A stretch of 64,000 bases of DNA, taken from the NCBI GenBank assembly GCA_013399115.1, contig VXAA01006455.1, positions 531,927 through 595,926 on the forward strand, written 5' to 3'. Shown piece after piece: positions 11,382 to 24,000 of this stretch. Position 1 is the first letter of the stretch. Each line of letters starts with the position of its first letter. The notes below the pieces were generated by a model. It was not told where the DNA came from and did not search any database. It saw only the letters and a program-made list of their open reading frames with translations. Source of the stretch: Anseranas semipalmata. Taxonomy: Eukaryota; Chordata; Aves; Anseriformes; Anseranatidae. The translations under genes were made by a program, and so were the position numbers.

Positions 11382-14026
11382 ATGGCTCGTAAGCACACAC
11401 AGACTGGCTGCCTCTGCTGCAGGCAAGCCCACTATCAGGAGAACCTCGGGAAAAACACATTCGGGAATTACAGGAGTATAACTATAGGGCATGTGACTAT
11501 GCCATCTCCCTCTCTTTATCTGATGCCACAAGAAAAAGTCAGATTACAAAAACAATGCCTATTTTCATGTTCTTTTTCACCAAGCTTAAACAAGATTTCA
11601 GCAGAAGCAGAAGGGCAGTCACACTGGCTTACATGAGGACAATGCTGTGATATTCTGAAGCTGGTCTGGGGGAAAGAAGCACCAACAAAACAATCTCTCA
11701 GTAGTCTATTTTAAGGAGTCATCTAATGTAACAGGAAGCAACACAGTTATTCTGGATGCTTGAACACCGTCTGTCACATTGCCACGAGCTAAGGAAGTAT
11801 AAATAAGTATGTGCACCACTTGAAGATTATTAGTTTTAATTAGTCCGTAATAATATTGGTTACATAAATCCTTGTAGGCTGAATTAGAGGAAGAAAAGTG
11901 CCAAGGAGATTAAGCCTCCATAATATCTAAATCATTCCAAAGCTGGGGGGACAAATAGGTCTTTCCTTCAGATGGCAAGCTCGGAGATGAGGACGGCATT
12001 CAGTGCATGGTGCTCACAAGCACCACCCCTAGCGCTGGTCTGAATCCTTCGGGGCAGGAAGACACACTTTCAGGGACTCGAGGGCACGTGGCTGCTCCTT
12101 GCCAAAGGAGGACTTTCCTGTCCAAAAGCTAACAAGTAAAGCATCAGCTTAGCCCGCGAGTGCTACAGTGCTGCCCAGGGTTGCCGGTGGAGAGAGCTCC
12201 CTGTACCACTTCTCTCTACTAGCACAGGCAAGCAACACGGGGCAGGATGTGGTCCTCAGTTTCTTAGGCTTTTAAGTTAGGAGTTCTTTTATGTCCTCAT
12301 GTTCTTTTATGTCTTTAATGTGATGATTTATTTTTCCTGCTCAGTCAACAGCCTGAAACCTGAAACTTGTGAGCAGAAGGCATTCTTTGGCGTTTGCCAA
12401 ACAAGCTGGAAGGTCTTCACCTTTTGCCTTTAGCCAGGCAAAACAGAATTTGGCAAATAGCTTTGGTCACAAAAATGTGAAGGAGGACGGGATGTACTAG
12501 AATTTTGAAAAGACCAGTGAAACATCTCAGTGCCTTAAAACCACATATGCGTAAGTTTTTAAGCTTTAGCACACATGTAAAGAGGAATAAAATCATCTGT
12601 ATCTGATAGAAAAGAATGTTGCGTTTAACTCAAAACAGAATTTTGTCTTCATTGCTGCCGCCAAACCAAAAACCAATTGTTCATACAGCTTTAGTTACTA
12701 ACCTGACCAGAATTCGAGGAATTCTGCAGACATTGCCCAGTTTTGTGGAGCTCTACCCCAACAAACCACTGCCAGCATCTCTCAAGGCTGCTCAGGTGTA
12801 TAGCTCAGAAGTACTAGCATATCTAGAAATGCAATGCCACAAAGAAACTTTGCAAACCTCAGGAAAAAAAAATTTAGGCACTAACATAACTGTGCATAGT
12901 GCATCTGGGGCATTTTCAGGATATCTAAGTCAGGGTCACTCCATGTACTTGTGAATGATTTCATAGCAGCTGGTTCATGGAGAGCTTAAAATTTGTCCCA
13001 CTCTTTGTCCTGAATTAGTATGAAATTGCCTCTTTAGATGTGAAACTAAAAACCTCCTCATCCACAAATGATTGTTAAAATAGGAGAAAAAAGATGAAAG
13101 GATGAAAGTTAGGTCAGCTAATAAAAAATAAATAAATAAAGCAAATTAAAATAACAGTGAATATTAAAGGCTAATGTAATGTTTTACTGTTTTTTATCCA
13201 GTCAGTTCTTGCTGTGCTGATCCAAAAACAGAAAGACAGACGCATTTAGGCATGTCTTTCACATGTAATATTAAGCCTTTCCTTCATGAAAAAACATCTG
13301 CATAGCTCAATGCTAGGAACTTTTCATAGTGACTAATGTATAAACCAAGAAAGCATACTGTTTTGATTACACTTTAAAATGGGCATATTGAAAGTTATAA
13401 AAGAAGCAAAGAACGTAATAAAACTCCTCTGATTCACCATCCAAATAACTATAATCACATTACTTACATTGCCTTCCAATCCATCATTATCATTGCTACA
13501 TTATGGCTAGATAATCAAATGCAAGAAACTTTTCTTCATGTCTGATAATAAAACGTTTTGCTCAGATGTTCCTGGTTAGAGCTGCAACTTCCCTCATGGA
13601 AGTGCAACATGGAAGTGAAGAAAGACAGCCATAAAGATCCATCCCCAAATCCACAGGGATGGTGCAAGGCCAGAAGGACTGCAAGAGTCACAACTCCTCT
13701 GGCACGTGCTACCACTGCCGAACAGACTTCATCCGAGAAGGCGGCTCCACTGAATTTCACAGTAACGTCCCATCTCACCCCATACCTGCTCTGGCAATAC
13801 CTTTCTCACTTGTAGCAGGTTTTGAATAGCACGTTGCAAACTTCTCCCTGCAGCTCTCTGACGGAAACTGCATCTGCTTCTCTCTTCCCTGCTGTCCAAC
13901 GTGTGAGCATGGCTGTGAAGGACCAAGGCACACAGCATGTGTGTGACTGGGGAGGCAGAGAAAGAGGCAGAAGCACTTGCTGGGACTCCACTTAACCTGT
14001 AATTCAGGAATTCCCTTGGGAAGGGA

Positions 14027-14060
14027 AATTTAAAGGCCTAAAGGGTTAGGCCTTTAAATT
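14027..14060. other. Perfect 15-bp inverted repeat, 4-nt loop
   Basis: AATTTAAAGGCCTAA (14,027-14,041) is followed by AGGG and then its exact reverse complement (14,046-14,060). This gives a cruciform-capable hairpin immediately 5' of the CpG-rich island. No transposon termini or T-tract context identify a function. Confidence 0.85.
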
Positions 14061-14149
14061 CATTGGACGTGCACATAATGTAATTTCTACCTCTGTCATG
14101 AAACAAGCTAAGCATAATTTACATAGCAAAGTACACACAGATATACGTG

Positions 14150-14540
14150 GCTGTCGCACACATTTGTCTTGTATACATTCAGGCCTAGGCTGTTGGAGAG
14201 GCTGAAGGGAAGGGCAGGTCCAGCTGCTGTGGTGCAAAAGCCAAGGCCCACGTGTCAGAGCAAAGCTGAAGCGCAGCTGCCCGTGCCGGTCACAAGCCCG
14301 CTCAGCCAGCAGAGCAGGCGCAGCCCCGAAGAGCCGGCTGCCCTTCTCGCCTGGCAGGGGCCCAGCACGCCTCCGGCCCACGCAGGGTTGTGCCGACACC
14401 GTGTGAGGAGGGATGGGGGAGGCGGGCAGCGAGCTGCGCCATCAAGGCAGGGTGCAGACAGAAGCGGGGCGAGGGGTGAGGTCCCGCGTCCCTTTTCTCC
14501 TGTGCCACCGCGGCCCTTTGTCTTCCCCCCAGACTTTTAA
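14150..14540. promoter_or_regulatory. Isolated CpG-rich island
   Basis: This is a roughly 390-bp GC-rich block with about 20 CpG dinucleotides by eye, in surroundings that have about one per 100 bp or fewer. It includes CCGCGG, GGCGGG, CCCGCG and several GCGC-type steps. Retained CpG usually means a germline-unmethylated promoter or enhancer, or gene conversion. Long overlapping open frames here (14,169-14,540 plus; 14,046-14,399 minus) are the normal by-product of few stop codons in GC-rich DNA. An acceptor-like pyrimidine stretch ending CCCCCCAG at 14,525-14,533 follows it. Calling it a promoter is inference; no TATA or initiator can be asserted. Confidence 0.4.
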
Positions 14541-17006
14541 TATTCTCCCAGCTGTTGCCACAATGTACCTTTCAATTTCAGTTTTCAAAGTGCTGTTTAA
14601 GGGTGTCTGCAAAAATGCTACTGAGACTTTAGAATCACTGTTGCATGCCTCCTCCTCATTCAAATACCCATGGTGTCTGCTTGGGGTTGATGATCCACCA
14701 TGCAGGGCTGAGGACCTGAGGCCTGACTTTTCACTACTTTGCAAACTCAGTAATTGTTTATACCCACATAAAATCCAGATGTTAAAGCAATTTATCCTCA
14801 GCTGGCCAAGGTATAAATGGCTGCACAAGAGGCAGAGTGTCAGAGCAAGCAAAGCATGATCTCGTGTGGGATCCGTCCTGCCCAGGGCAGCCGCATCTAT
14901 ACGGTTCAACAGGTTTCTCAGGGGAAGAAGAAAATCCTGGAAGAAAAACAGGTCCAGGAGTGTTTTATTCCTTCAGAGAACCTAGGGGTGGTAGAGCAGT
15001 GGCGATGCCATCTCCTCTCTTCCCTCTTGCTAGGGCGAAGATTCTTCCAAGGGAATATTTGTGGTATTTTTTCAGCCAAGTGTTTATTACAGAGAGAAAT
15101 CAGGCTCCCACGCTTCTTTGGGCTGATTATTCCAAGGGGCAACAGCAGAACTCTTTTTCAGGAAATAGTTCCCAATATTCAGATTAAGTTTTTCTTTGTT
15201 TTCTTTCCTCTATTTACTTATAGCTAAAACCCATCTTTTATGCTAAACAATTTTTCTTCCCTCCCTCTTTGAGGGAGTTCCATCCCTCAAGTATTTGTGG
15301 GCTGTTCTATCCCTCAGGCCACATTAGTCACCATTTAGCCAAACTATACATATTTAGTCCTTTTTATTAGGACTCATTAATTATTCTTAATCCCCTCCTC
15401 TGAACTCCCCAAGTTCTCAATCTCTCTCAAAACAATGCAGCCAGTATTCCCCATGTTCCTGCATCATAAGACTGGAGAGAGGGACCCTCCTTTCTACATC
15501 CCAGTGTTTCTGGAAATACAGAATATAGTTTAGCTGTTGCATATTGCATCTCTTTGTGCCTATGTCTTCCTCAGCATTATTGCTTCCCAGTGCCAAATCC
15601 TGCTTCCCTTACTCACATGGCTGGCCCAACTGGAGCAAAGCCCACAAACAGGATTAAGAGTTGGCTTTCTCCACCATCTGAAACTATGTTCACTTCCCTT
15701 AGTCTTTTTTTTTTTTTCATTGCTCTCTCTTTCAAGGTTTAGTACAATGTTCATTTTTGCAGTAATAAAATGGCCCAGTTTGAACAGTTTCTACATGGTT
15801 TCAGTAGTATCTAAAGCTACTGAACGTTAAGCATTTAAATACCTAAAATCTGACTTAAATACTATTAACCATGTACTGTGATTTAGGAATCAATTTTCTT
15901 CCCAGTACTGTATTTTCAGTGCTGTTCTAACAACAAGGTAGGCATAATCATCTCTCACTACTGTCCTATTTTATTTTTAGAAATGCAACTGTTCTGTCAC
16001 CATGGGTGCTTTCTGTAAATGTTGGCTGTAAAAATAAACTGGCTTCTAAAAAACAACAGCAGTGCTCTGCTGCAACTAATACTCTTAATAATCAGCTAGT
16101 ATTTAATAAAAATACTGATTTTGAGCATTGCATAATTACTGAGGCACTGCCCCAGTGAAACAACAGGGATTCACTGCTGGTATCAGTGGCTTCGGCTCAT
16201 ATAATTAAAAGCTCTGAAATGCTGAGGAGATGGCTCTTAATCACTTGGGAGATGGGTAGAGAGGCAAGGACTGGGGAGCAGGTACAGCACATTTATCAGA
16301 AAAACAACTTGCCACCCCTACAGACCAGCTTTGACTAAGAGTATGGGAGTTGTATCTTGTTCACAAATGTCCACAGCTACTAAAATAACAGTCTCTGACA
16401 AGGGTGAAATTATGAGGCAGTATCTAAGGACAAATTCTCCAGGTCCAAATCTAACTGCCAAGCCAACAGATCCTTTTTCAGGTACTACCATGTCAGAGTA
16501 TGCCAGAGACAAGATAAAGTTGGGAAGAGCCTTGATTACTCCATCAGTGAAGGATCTTGTTTTCCACTGACACTCTTAATGCTTTAGTTACAATTTAATA
16601 AGGGGTCAAAAGATCAACCAAATATTCTTATCTGCTCTTATAACATTCATTTCTCTAGCAGAAACCTGACTGTTCTGGCCACAAAGTCCAAATGTTAGCC
16701 ACATATCCTGTGTCTGTGCTCTCTGTCAGTAACCTCTGACTTAGCTTAAGATACATGCCATCCTTTATCTTTCGTAGGCTGTCCCCATGGTAGTCTCTGT
16801 TTCTCCAAAAAAATATCTCCTAAGGTGTTTTTTTTAGATTCTTCCTACCATGTCTACATTTTCTTCCAATTTGACTGGAGATGTCTACAAGTATGAAATG
16901 TCAGACTGTTATACATAATGTCAATATATTCCAGCATTCCTTAATAACATTGTTCTGTTGCAACTGGATGCAGCTGCAGAAGTCCTTTTGACAAAGGGAC
17001 TTTGGC
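14541..17006. other. Non-coding DNA, includes a possible old CR1 relic
   Basis: Overlapping frames at 14,413-14,909 on both strands and at 14,817-15,227 on the plus strand are the longest in the window. They conflict with each other, show no codon-position bias and have no splice borders, so I do not call them genes. A decayed CR1-like patch near 15.4 kb is listed separately. The rest is AT-rich, with T-rich runs near 15.71 kb. Confidence 0.5.
15370..15515 (-). mobile_element. Possible decayed CR1/L3-type LINE fragment
   Basis: Read on the plus strand, CCTCTGAACTCCCC.AAGTTCTCAATCTCT and the following GCAGCCAGTATTCCCC...GAGAGAGGGACCCTCCTTTCTACATC follow, with gaps, the antisense order of old amniote CR1 3' regions (CTCTGGACTC..CCA..TT.TC...; then the 'AGAACTGGACACAGTATTCC' and 'AGAGGGA...TC..CCTACATC' blocks). 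Divergence is high, and the match is by eye only. Confidence 0.3.
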
Positions 17007-17363
17007 TTTGTTGTTGCTAAAAAAAAAATATTCCTTTTTCCAAAAGGAAATTTTTGTTCCACCTAATATTTACCTTTTTTTTTTTTCAAATATTTCTATC
17101 AAAATTTTTGGTAATTTGTTGACTGAAAATCTAGTGTGGACTAGAACATTGACTAATGAAGGCTAAACCTTAAAAAAAAAANTTTGTTGTTGCTAAAAAA
17201 AAAAATATTCCTTTTTCCAAAAGGAAATTTTTGTTCCACCTAATATTTACCTTTTTTTTTTTTAAATATTTCTATCAAAATTTTTGGTAATTTGTTGACT
17301 GAAAATCTAGTGTGGACTAGAACATTGACTAATGAAGGCTAAACCTTAAAAAAAAAAAAAAAA
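17007..17363 (+). repeat. 176-bp direct tandem duplication joined by an N
   Basis: Copy 1 (17,007-17,181) and copy 2 (17,183-17,363) both run from TTTGTTGTTGCT to GGCTAAACCTT plus an A-run. A single N at 17,182 sits exactly at the joint. The copies differ only in homopolymer lengths and a C in a T-run. Identity this high, with the N at the junction, fits two ends of one locus placed side by side and not a biological tandem duplication. Each copy carries a small TTCCTTTT-TCC-AAAAGGAA hairpin. Confidence 0.9.
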
Positions 17364-20300
17364 TGAAGAAGAAAGACCTTAAGACCTTTAAGTCCTGTTA
17401 ACACCTTAACATGTTCCCTAAAGCTGAGCAACTGAAATGGCAGACCTTGGTACTCAATCCAGACTGCTGAGTAAATGCCATCTCAACTTAGCTGAGGACT
17501 TGGATGCACAATGATTCCTCCATTTCTGCAGGATATTTCTTTCCTTGCCCTGGCCCGTTAGGACACGTTCACAATGCGCAGCCACTGGTTTGAGCCAGGA
17601 GGACACTGTGCCCCACTTGACTGGCCCAGCTGATTCATTGCTCGCTCCTTACTCGGGATCCTAGATAAAATGAGGCAAGCAGTGCTGTACTAGCAGTCAG
17701 ATGTGCTTATGCCTGGCCCCCACAGAATTTCCTGCATTTCCTCAGAAGCTGCAAGCTGCTGGTTAGAAAGAGGACACTGAACTACGTGAGCGCTAACTTG
17801 ATCCAGAAGTTATTTCAGTTCTGCAACAACTGCTGCTTAATGCACCGTCACCACGTGGTGACATGCCAGCATGTGTCCTCTTCTGCAGGAACTCCTAGCA
17901 ATTGGTACTGCTTTGTCTCTGCCTACCACAATGGTGTGGCCTTTGCTTCATTAGCGGATGCAATTTTTGTTTCATAAGAGCGTAGCTCTGATTTGACAGG
18001 CATGGCCACAGAAGTACCTAGCAAGTCATGGCTGTGCCGTGGCAGTGTGACCACCACCTGACTACTCAGACATGCTGTTCTAAACCACAGTTCCTAGCAG
18101 ACCTATGACATTCTGTGTTGCATAAGGGAATAGACAGCATTTCATGTTCACCAGTCAGGCCAGATTAAAGCTAACATGTACGGATCTTCATCTTCTACTG
18201 AAAGGGGTTGTTACACACCTTCTCCTCAATAACATGACCAGAATATGGGTAGGAAAACTCCAAGGCTAGGATGATGTCAGCCAGAAATACCACAGGGAAC
18301 CTATCAAAGGGATTTGTGGCAAGAAAGGCATTCCATGGCAAGAACATGATCCACGAATAATTAGATTAGAATTTTCTGCTGACAATCCCCTTGAAAGATA
18401 AAAGAGGCGAAAAGACAGAGAAATGTGAAACTGTATTCAAAGGCAATTAGGAAAACAAACAGAAATGCAACCTAAGGCAGTGCAAGATATCTAATTGTCA
18501 CTTGCAAAGCAATACTACTATTTCATCTTTCTTCTTTTTTTAATTGGCAGAATCTGAGGCAAATGATTATAATAATCTAAATTAATTTACATTCTGACAA
18601 GAATGTAGGAAAAGACAGCAGTCTTCCAATGAGTCATGTAGCAGCAATCAGTGAAGATGCTGTTCAGAGGCAACTATTCTAACTACAATCTGCAGAGAAC
18701 ATTATTTAAGAGTTTTAATTAAAATTAGTAACATTTTCATTTGGGAATGCCTTAGATTTAAAACAGCAGCTACACTGTATGACTAGACTGGGCTTAGCAA
18801 CCACTTCCATGTTGGTCAGTCTATTACTAGTGAATTCACCAGACCCATACAGGTCACTACAGTGTCAGAGCTTACAAGGGAAAAGTGCTGCTTGGGCAAG
18901 GGCTTTGTATATAACTAGAGGAGAGCCCTCGGGCATCCCTCAGGCAGCACAGACATGCTCTAACCCAGAAAGGAGTCCAAGAGCAGAAGTCACAGTTAGG
19001 CTCCTTTCAGAAGGGCTGTTCTGACAGCAGTAACAAATAATTAGAGTGCCAAATGCTGAATCAGTAACTTCCTTCTCTCTTCCCAGATCTGCGCTTAAAT
19101 TCACATTTATGTCATCTCCAGTGAGACAAAGTGCATAAAAAAGAATTAAGTATATACATAATCCTGAACCATGTGAACCTGATTTAGCTGCCCAAATAGT
19201 ACCTCTAGTTTCTATAGTCTATGGAGAGAGATAAGCTCCTCTAAAAGACAATTGAGAGCACCTGTACTAGGTTCCTGTGCTAAGCTGATGTCTGTAGGAG
19301 TTCAGCTTCTCCATACATTGAGAATTTTATCATTTGGTTAGTATAAAAATCCTCCATTAAATACAAATTGGTTTAATATTACAGCGTACAACTGACAAGG
19401 CCTGCTCGGGAGACTTGCAGAAAATCACAAAGCTGTCACTTCTGTTCTTAGTTGCACATGCAGGTTGTCTCCATGCCTTCAACTTCAGAGGCACCTCTGT
19501 GTGTCTGCTGCTCTTAATAATTGCTTTCCAAAAATTTGTCTTCCAAGAAATCTGTTTTCTTTTTCTGACTCAAAATTAATTTTTCTTCCATACCGGCTCC
19601 CTAATCAAATGTATGCCCACATCTCAAGAGGTAAAATATTTAGTTTTCATGATTAGACAACCAAATATTTATTCATTAGTGCATCACCAGGAACAGGAAC
19701 ATACATAATCACTAATTATGCTCTTTAGTATTTCCATTTCTGAGTTGCTAAGTTTCAAGTGAGCCCTCTATAACTTCAAAACATCAGAATAAGCAATAGG
19801 GATCTCCTTCATTTAAGTACATGTTTTTCGGAAGCCAGATACAGTCCTGTTGAGGTTAGGACTGTGGGTACTAGCACTGGAATCAAGCAGTATTCAGAGG
19901 AAATATAGGGAGAGGGGGGACATCATGGCATCTGGTATGCCAGTGACATGAGCCTACTACACTGGGGACATGGAAGAGAAATAAAGGCTAAGAGAGAACA
20001 ACACCACGTGAAGAGAATAAGGATAAGTGTAGTGATGTGAATTATAAATCACAGTAGAGGCAAATAGAAGCAACTGACTGAAAAAGAAATCATGAAAGAG
20101 CACTGAAAGTGTGTCAAAATGCAATTCACAGCGAGTACCCTGCAGTCCTACGGAGTTGGCTTTACCTGCCTGATCCAGAATGATTTATCTGCTGAAATTC
20201 TAATGTATATTGCATTCACAGTCAATGCACTGTCAGAAGACACCTTCTGTGCAGAGCTTTCCCAAAACAGAAAAGTAGAGCAGCCCCTCTTCATAAACTC

Positions 20301-20719
20301 CTTCACACAGAAATCTTTCATCATAAACTCCCTTTGCACACGGAAAAACCTTTCAGCAGCGAAAGCCATTCATGGTGAATGAACAGATTTGCCAAAAGTT
20401 TGCAGAAAATTCCATTTGCAATTATCTGCACCATCTAAATCATTCTTTGTCGACAACCACAGTGTAAAACTACTCAAAGCCAAAGAAAAACTGCAGTGAC
20501 GTTACTTTTAAGCACAGGTTTCCCTCAGTTATATCCTTGTATTCCAGTCACTTCTGTACACAAATAACAGTTTCCGTTTCTGTGGATAGAACCTATTTAT
20601 TTACTCTGTATTGTGAAATCTGCCTCGAAAATTTTGAATCTGTACTGACAGATCCAAATTTTCTGACCACAGTTGGCTATACCCATGCCGTTTCTGGCAG
20701 ATGCTTGCCCACCGTACTT
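17364..20719. other. Non-coding AT-rich DNA
   Basis: I see no exon, RNA gene or recognisable interspersed repeat. A T-rich/AT-rich patch near 18,530-18,640 has homeobox-like TAAT cores, which alone is not evidence of an enhancer. A two-unit 30-bp tandem repeat at 20.29 kb is listed separately. Confidence 0.5.
20291..20355 (+). repeat. Two-unit ~30-bp tandem duplication
   Basis: TCATAAACTCC recurs at 20,291 and 20,321, each followed by a related CACACAG/GCACACGG and then an ...TTTCA block. This indicates a diverged local tandem duplication of about 30 bp. Confidence 0.6.
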
Positions 20720-21085
20720 TTAAAGACACCCTATGATGGCAACTTCACAACTTGCCTGGGCTACCTATTCTAGTGCTCCATTGTCCTTACTACAAACTTC
20801 CTTGAGGAAGTTTTCAAAATGTCCGATCTGAAACATCATTGCTATAATTTGTCCAATTCTTCACAAACATGGAGGAAATGTTCTCTTCTGTTTTTTTTAG
20901 ACCATCAACAAATCCCTCCTCAGTCTCCTCTTTAAACAGCCCTGTTTCTTTCAGGGTATCCTTTGAGATCGCGTTTCCTAGATTACCACTCTCCTCTGCA
21001 CTCTTCCCAGTTTGTCTGCCTCTTCCTGGAAGTAAAGGGCCCAGACACAAGACCCCTCTTGCCATAGCCAAAGGTTTAATTATAA
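20720..21085 (-). mobile_element. Old CR1 LINE, 3' fragment (antisense)
   Basis: On the plus strand the order is CAACTTGCCTGGGCTACCTATTCTAGTGCTCCATTGTCCTTAC, then AACTTCCTTGAGGAAGTTTTCAAAATGTC, then CATCAACAAATCCCTCCTCAGTCTCCTCTTTAAACAG. It ends with TTTGTCTGCCTCTTCC and AAGGGCCCAGACAC. This is the reverse complement of the standard CR1 3' block order ('CCCTCAGTCTCCTCTTCTCCAGGCTGAACA', '...GGCCCAGAACTGGACACA'). It is diverged with small indels, hence an old copy. Short open frames over it are decayed LINE sequence. Confidence 0.7.
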
Positions 21086-24000
21086 CTATTAATTGTTTTC
21101 TGTTCCTTTATCATGCACCTTGCTGCACTGTAAACACACAGAAAGACAACACAACCCTCATCACCAAATTCAAAAGAGGTAAAAAGCCGCTGGCACTAAA
21201 CACAGAAGTGGTGAGGTGTGGTTTTTTTTGTTTGTTTTCGAAAATGCTTAAGCAGGCAAGGCTTGTATGCACCTTTAATCTGCTTCTTTAAGTACTTAAA
21301 AACAGACCTTTAGAAATCCAGTCTTTAAGCAAAGCATTCTTTCAGCCAAAAGACAGTTTCAGACATTTTGCTGAACAGCACCGTCCACCCACACTCAGAT
21401 GCTTATCCCACACCTGGCTATTGGAGAACACCCTGGAACTCCTTTGGAGTTTTAAAAAAGTCTTCTAGTAACAAGCATGGTAGACAAGGGTGCTATTTTG
21501 CTTTAAGCTTTTGGTTGTGGTACAATTTTGCTTCCACAACAAAGATAAAGGGAATTTCACCAGAGACTACAGCAAGAGCCAAAATGAGGCCAAGACCACC
21601 GGACCAGTGCAAAAGTCACCTCCTGCAGCACGTGAGGAAGGTGTGTCAGGATACAGTGTCACCTGTCACTAACTGAAACCCACAGCTGTGCCTATACCCG
21701 TACACAAAGTGGGCAAGGAACCATATTTTGGCCTCAGGACCAGCTGGTACAGCATTTAGCTAAACGCTCCCAGCCCCCAGAACAGGGTGCCTGTACCCAA
21801 ACACAGCCCCTGGGAATGACCAGCTAACCTGCAGGCGATGCCTCGGCCTTCTCTCAGTGCCAAATGGCCGCACTAACTCTTGAAGGGCACGGGCACTTGC
21901 CTACCCCTGCTTGGGCCCGTGTCCATCCATGTCACAGTCAGCAGGTCCATAAGGGAACAGCACGCTCTGGGAGATGGGGGCAACAGCAGGTTTTAAGGAT
22001 TTGGTAAGGCATGCCTGAAAATAGAAAGACGGACACATTGGTAAGCATGTGGAAATACTGCTTTTGTCCATTCATATCAACTCAGCAGGACCCCAGCCGG
22101 TCGCCCAGAGAGAGAACTCGGCCCGGCTGACAGGGAACAGCTGCCTCAGCGCTGAGGGCCGCCTCTTTTGCCCCAGAAGCAGGACAGCTGCTCCTGTCGG
22201 AAGGGGCAGGGAAGGACAAGGAGGAAGGGGCAGGGGCAGCTGCCCTGCAAAGTCACTCACTACCAGCACCCACCTGCCCCTGTCCTCGCTGCAGGACACC
22301 GGGCTCAGCAGTAGGCTCTGACTGCCAGGGGAGGCTCAGTGAAGGGAAGACAGAGTCTTAACACCTATAATCAGGCCTTGCACTTCAAATGCAACTAGGC
22401 AAAACCCCAAAGTCTTATTTCTTCATTGCTAATTTCTTTTGTTTGTTTTTCTTCTTACTCCCACTTCTAAAATGTTCTCTTATTCTTTCAGGCTACCTGT
22501 TTTGACTCTGGAAATACTACCTGCACTGTCCAGGGCTTTAAGACAGTAAATCTCAGAAGCAGAACACAGTTGCTGCTCTTAAGATTCAAAACAACTCTGC
22601 ATCTTTTCCCTTGATAATGTGCCTATGAAGCAGGCTCAGCGAGTTTAGATTGCTGCATGACCTACTGTGGTAAAATCTCAGTGTTACCTCCATGGATTAC
22701 ATATCGTTTCACGTTTCAAATAAGTCATGACACTACATTTTCAACCTTTTCTCTTTTAATGGGCAGCCTCAGCCAAGTCAAATGCGCTGTATGTAAACAG
22801 AAAGCTCATTCCTACTTACGATTCGCAAGTAGGCACTCAGTGGCCCTTGAGTAAGTTGTGAGCCAATTCAGAAAGCCTTTACATTTAGTTAGTAGCTTTA
22901 CTTTTCCTCTTGGATTTGTAACTGTAGAAACGAATTTAGGATGAGAATGAGCAGAATCCTGTGAGCTGTCACTAGCGTGGCTGCACAAAGCAGAACTCCA
23001 CTTGATAGAAACCACACAAAGAAAATACTGCACTCGCCTCCCCAGCCTTGGCTCTCCCAATCACCTTCGCATGCAGTGCTCCCAGGTTCCCTCTTCCTTC
23101 ATTTCCAATTATTCCTCTTCTCGTGTCATGCTTGATGGACAGCACAATCAAATGTATTGTAGAAAGGAAACTAAGGGAACTAACCAGAGGAATGCACATC
23201 ATCATCTACTTGATCACTTCTCATATTTTTCTTCAATTATCTGTTTTGTTAACTGGAGTTGGAATCTCTCTGAAGCAGGATTGACAGCTTCTATTTCTCA
23301 TGCTAATTACAAGGGCATCTACTGCAGTAGACACTCAGAGCTCATAAAGTACATGCCATGATAAAAACAGAAAGAAAAAAAAATTATTTAAGCTATTTGT
23401 ATTACTGTCTGAATTATTCAAATTTTAAAATACACTGATTTATGTTTAAATGATCGGTGAAGTAGTATTTTGGGGAATCTTCAGACATAAGACTGAAAGG
23501 ATCTTTTCTGCCCCAGACCAAAACATAATAAGAAAGGCCTGCTTCACTATTAATTTTTATCAAGCAGCCAATCTAGCCACTTACAGAATCTATCATATCA
23601 GGCCTCAACATTATAATCCTACAAGTATCTGAAATTACATTACATCTAAATGGAATAACCAATAAAACATGTCACTTTGCTCTAGTTCTTTTTGAGGATG
23701 ACACTAATTTATGTTTCCAGAATTCCAATTACATCACTAGACCACAATTAATCAATACAGTGGAATGATCCATAACATGCATATGGATAAATGATCCGAA
23801 ACTTCCTCATTATAGACCTTGTTGCTCTGAATAATACTGGCAGGATCCTTAGCAGTTAGCACTGAGCAGAGGCCCTCCAGAACAGCCTGTGTGTGCTGGG
23901 AATATCTCAAGGGTCAAGGACTGTCAAGGGCATCACATCTACAAGCCTCTGAAGTGCTCAAGAGGCCCTATCCTAAAGATAGGGCTCTTTACCCCTTCCC

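Larger units (their letters stand above)
7119..14026. other. Non-coding AT-rich DNA
   Basis: Mostly featureless. The 12,616-12,954 plus frame (112 codons) has no codon bias or splice context. Items annotated separately within the stretch are an (AAAAT)n run at 8.58 kb, a small plus-strand ORF at 9.41 kb, a short CA run at 10.05 kb and a pair of hairpins at 11.34 kb. No other gene or mobile element is recognised. Confidence 0.55.

Noticed and set aside
12616..12954. 112-codon plus ORF
   Set aside because: Ordinary codon composition, no CpG retention and no splice signals. This length is expected a few times in 64 kb.
14442..14909. 155-codon minus-strand ORF, the longest in the window
   Set aside because: It overlaps comparably long frames on the plus strand, begins in the CpG-rich island where stops are rare, and shows no codon-position bias, splice borders or recognisable motif.
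14817..15227. 136-codon plus ORF with an overlapping 116-codon ORF in another frame
   Set aside because: Two frames are open at once and both end in low-complexity T-rich sequence, with no protein-like motif. Chance or old repeat is more likely.
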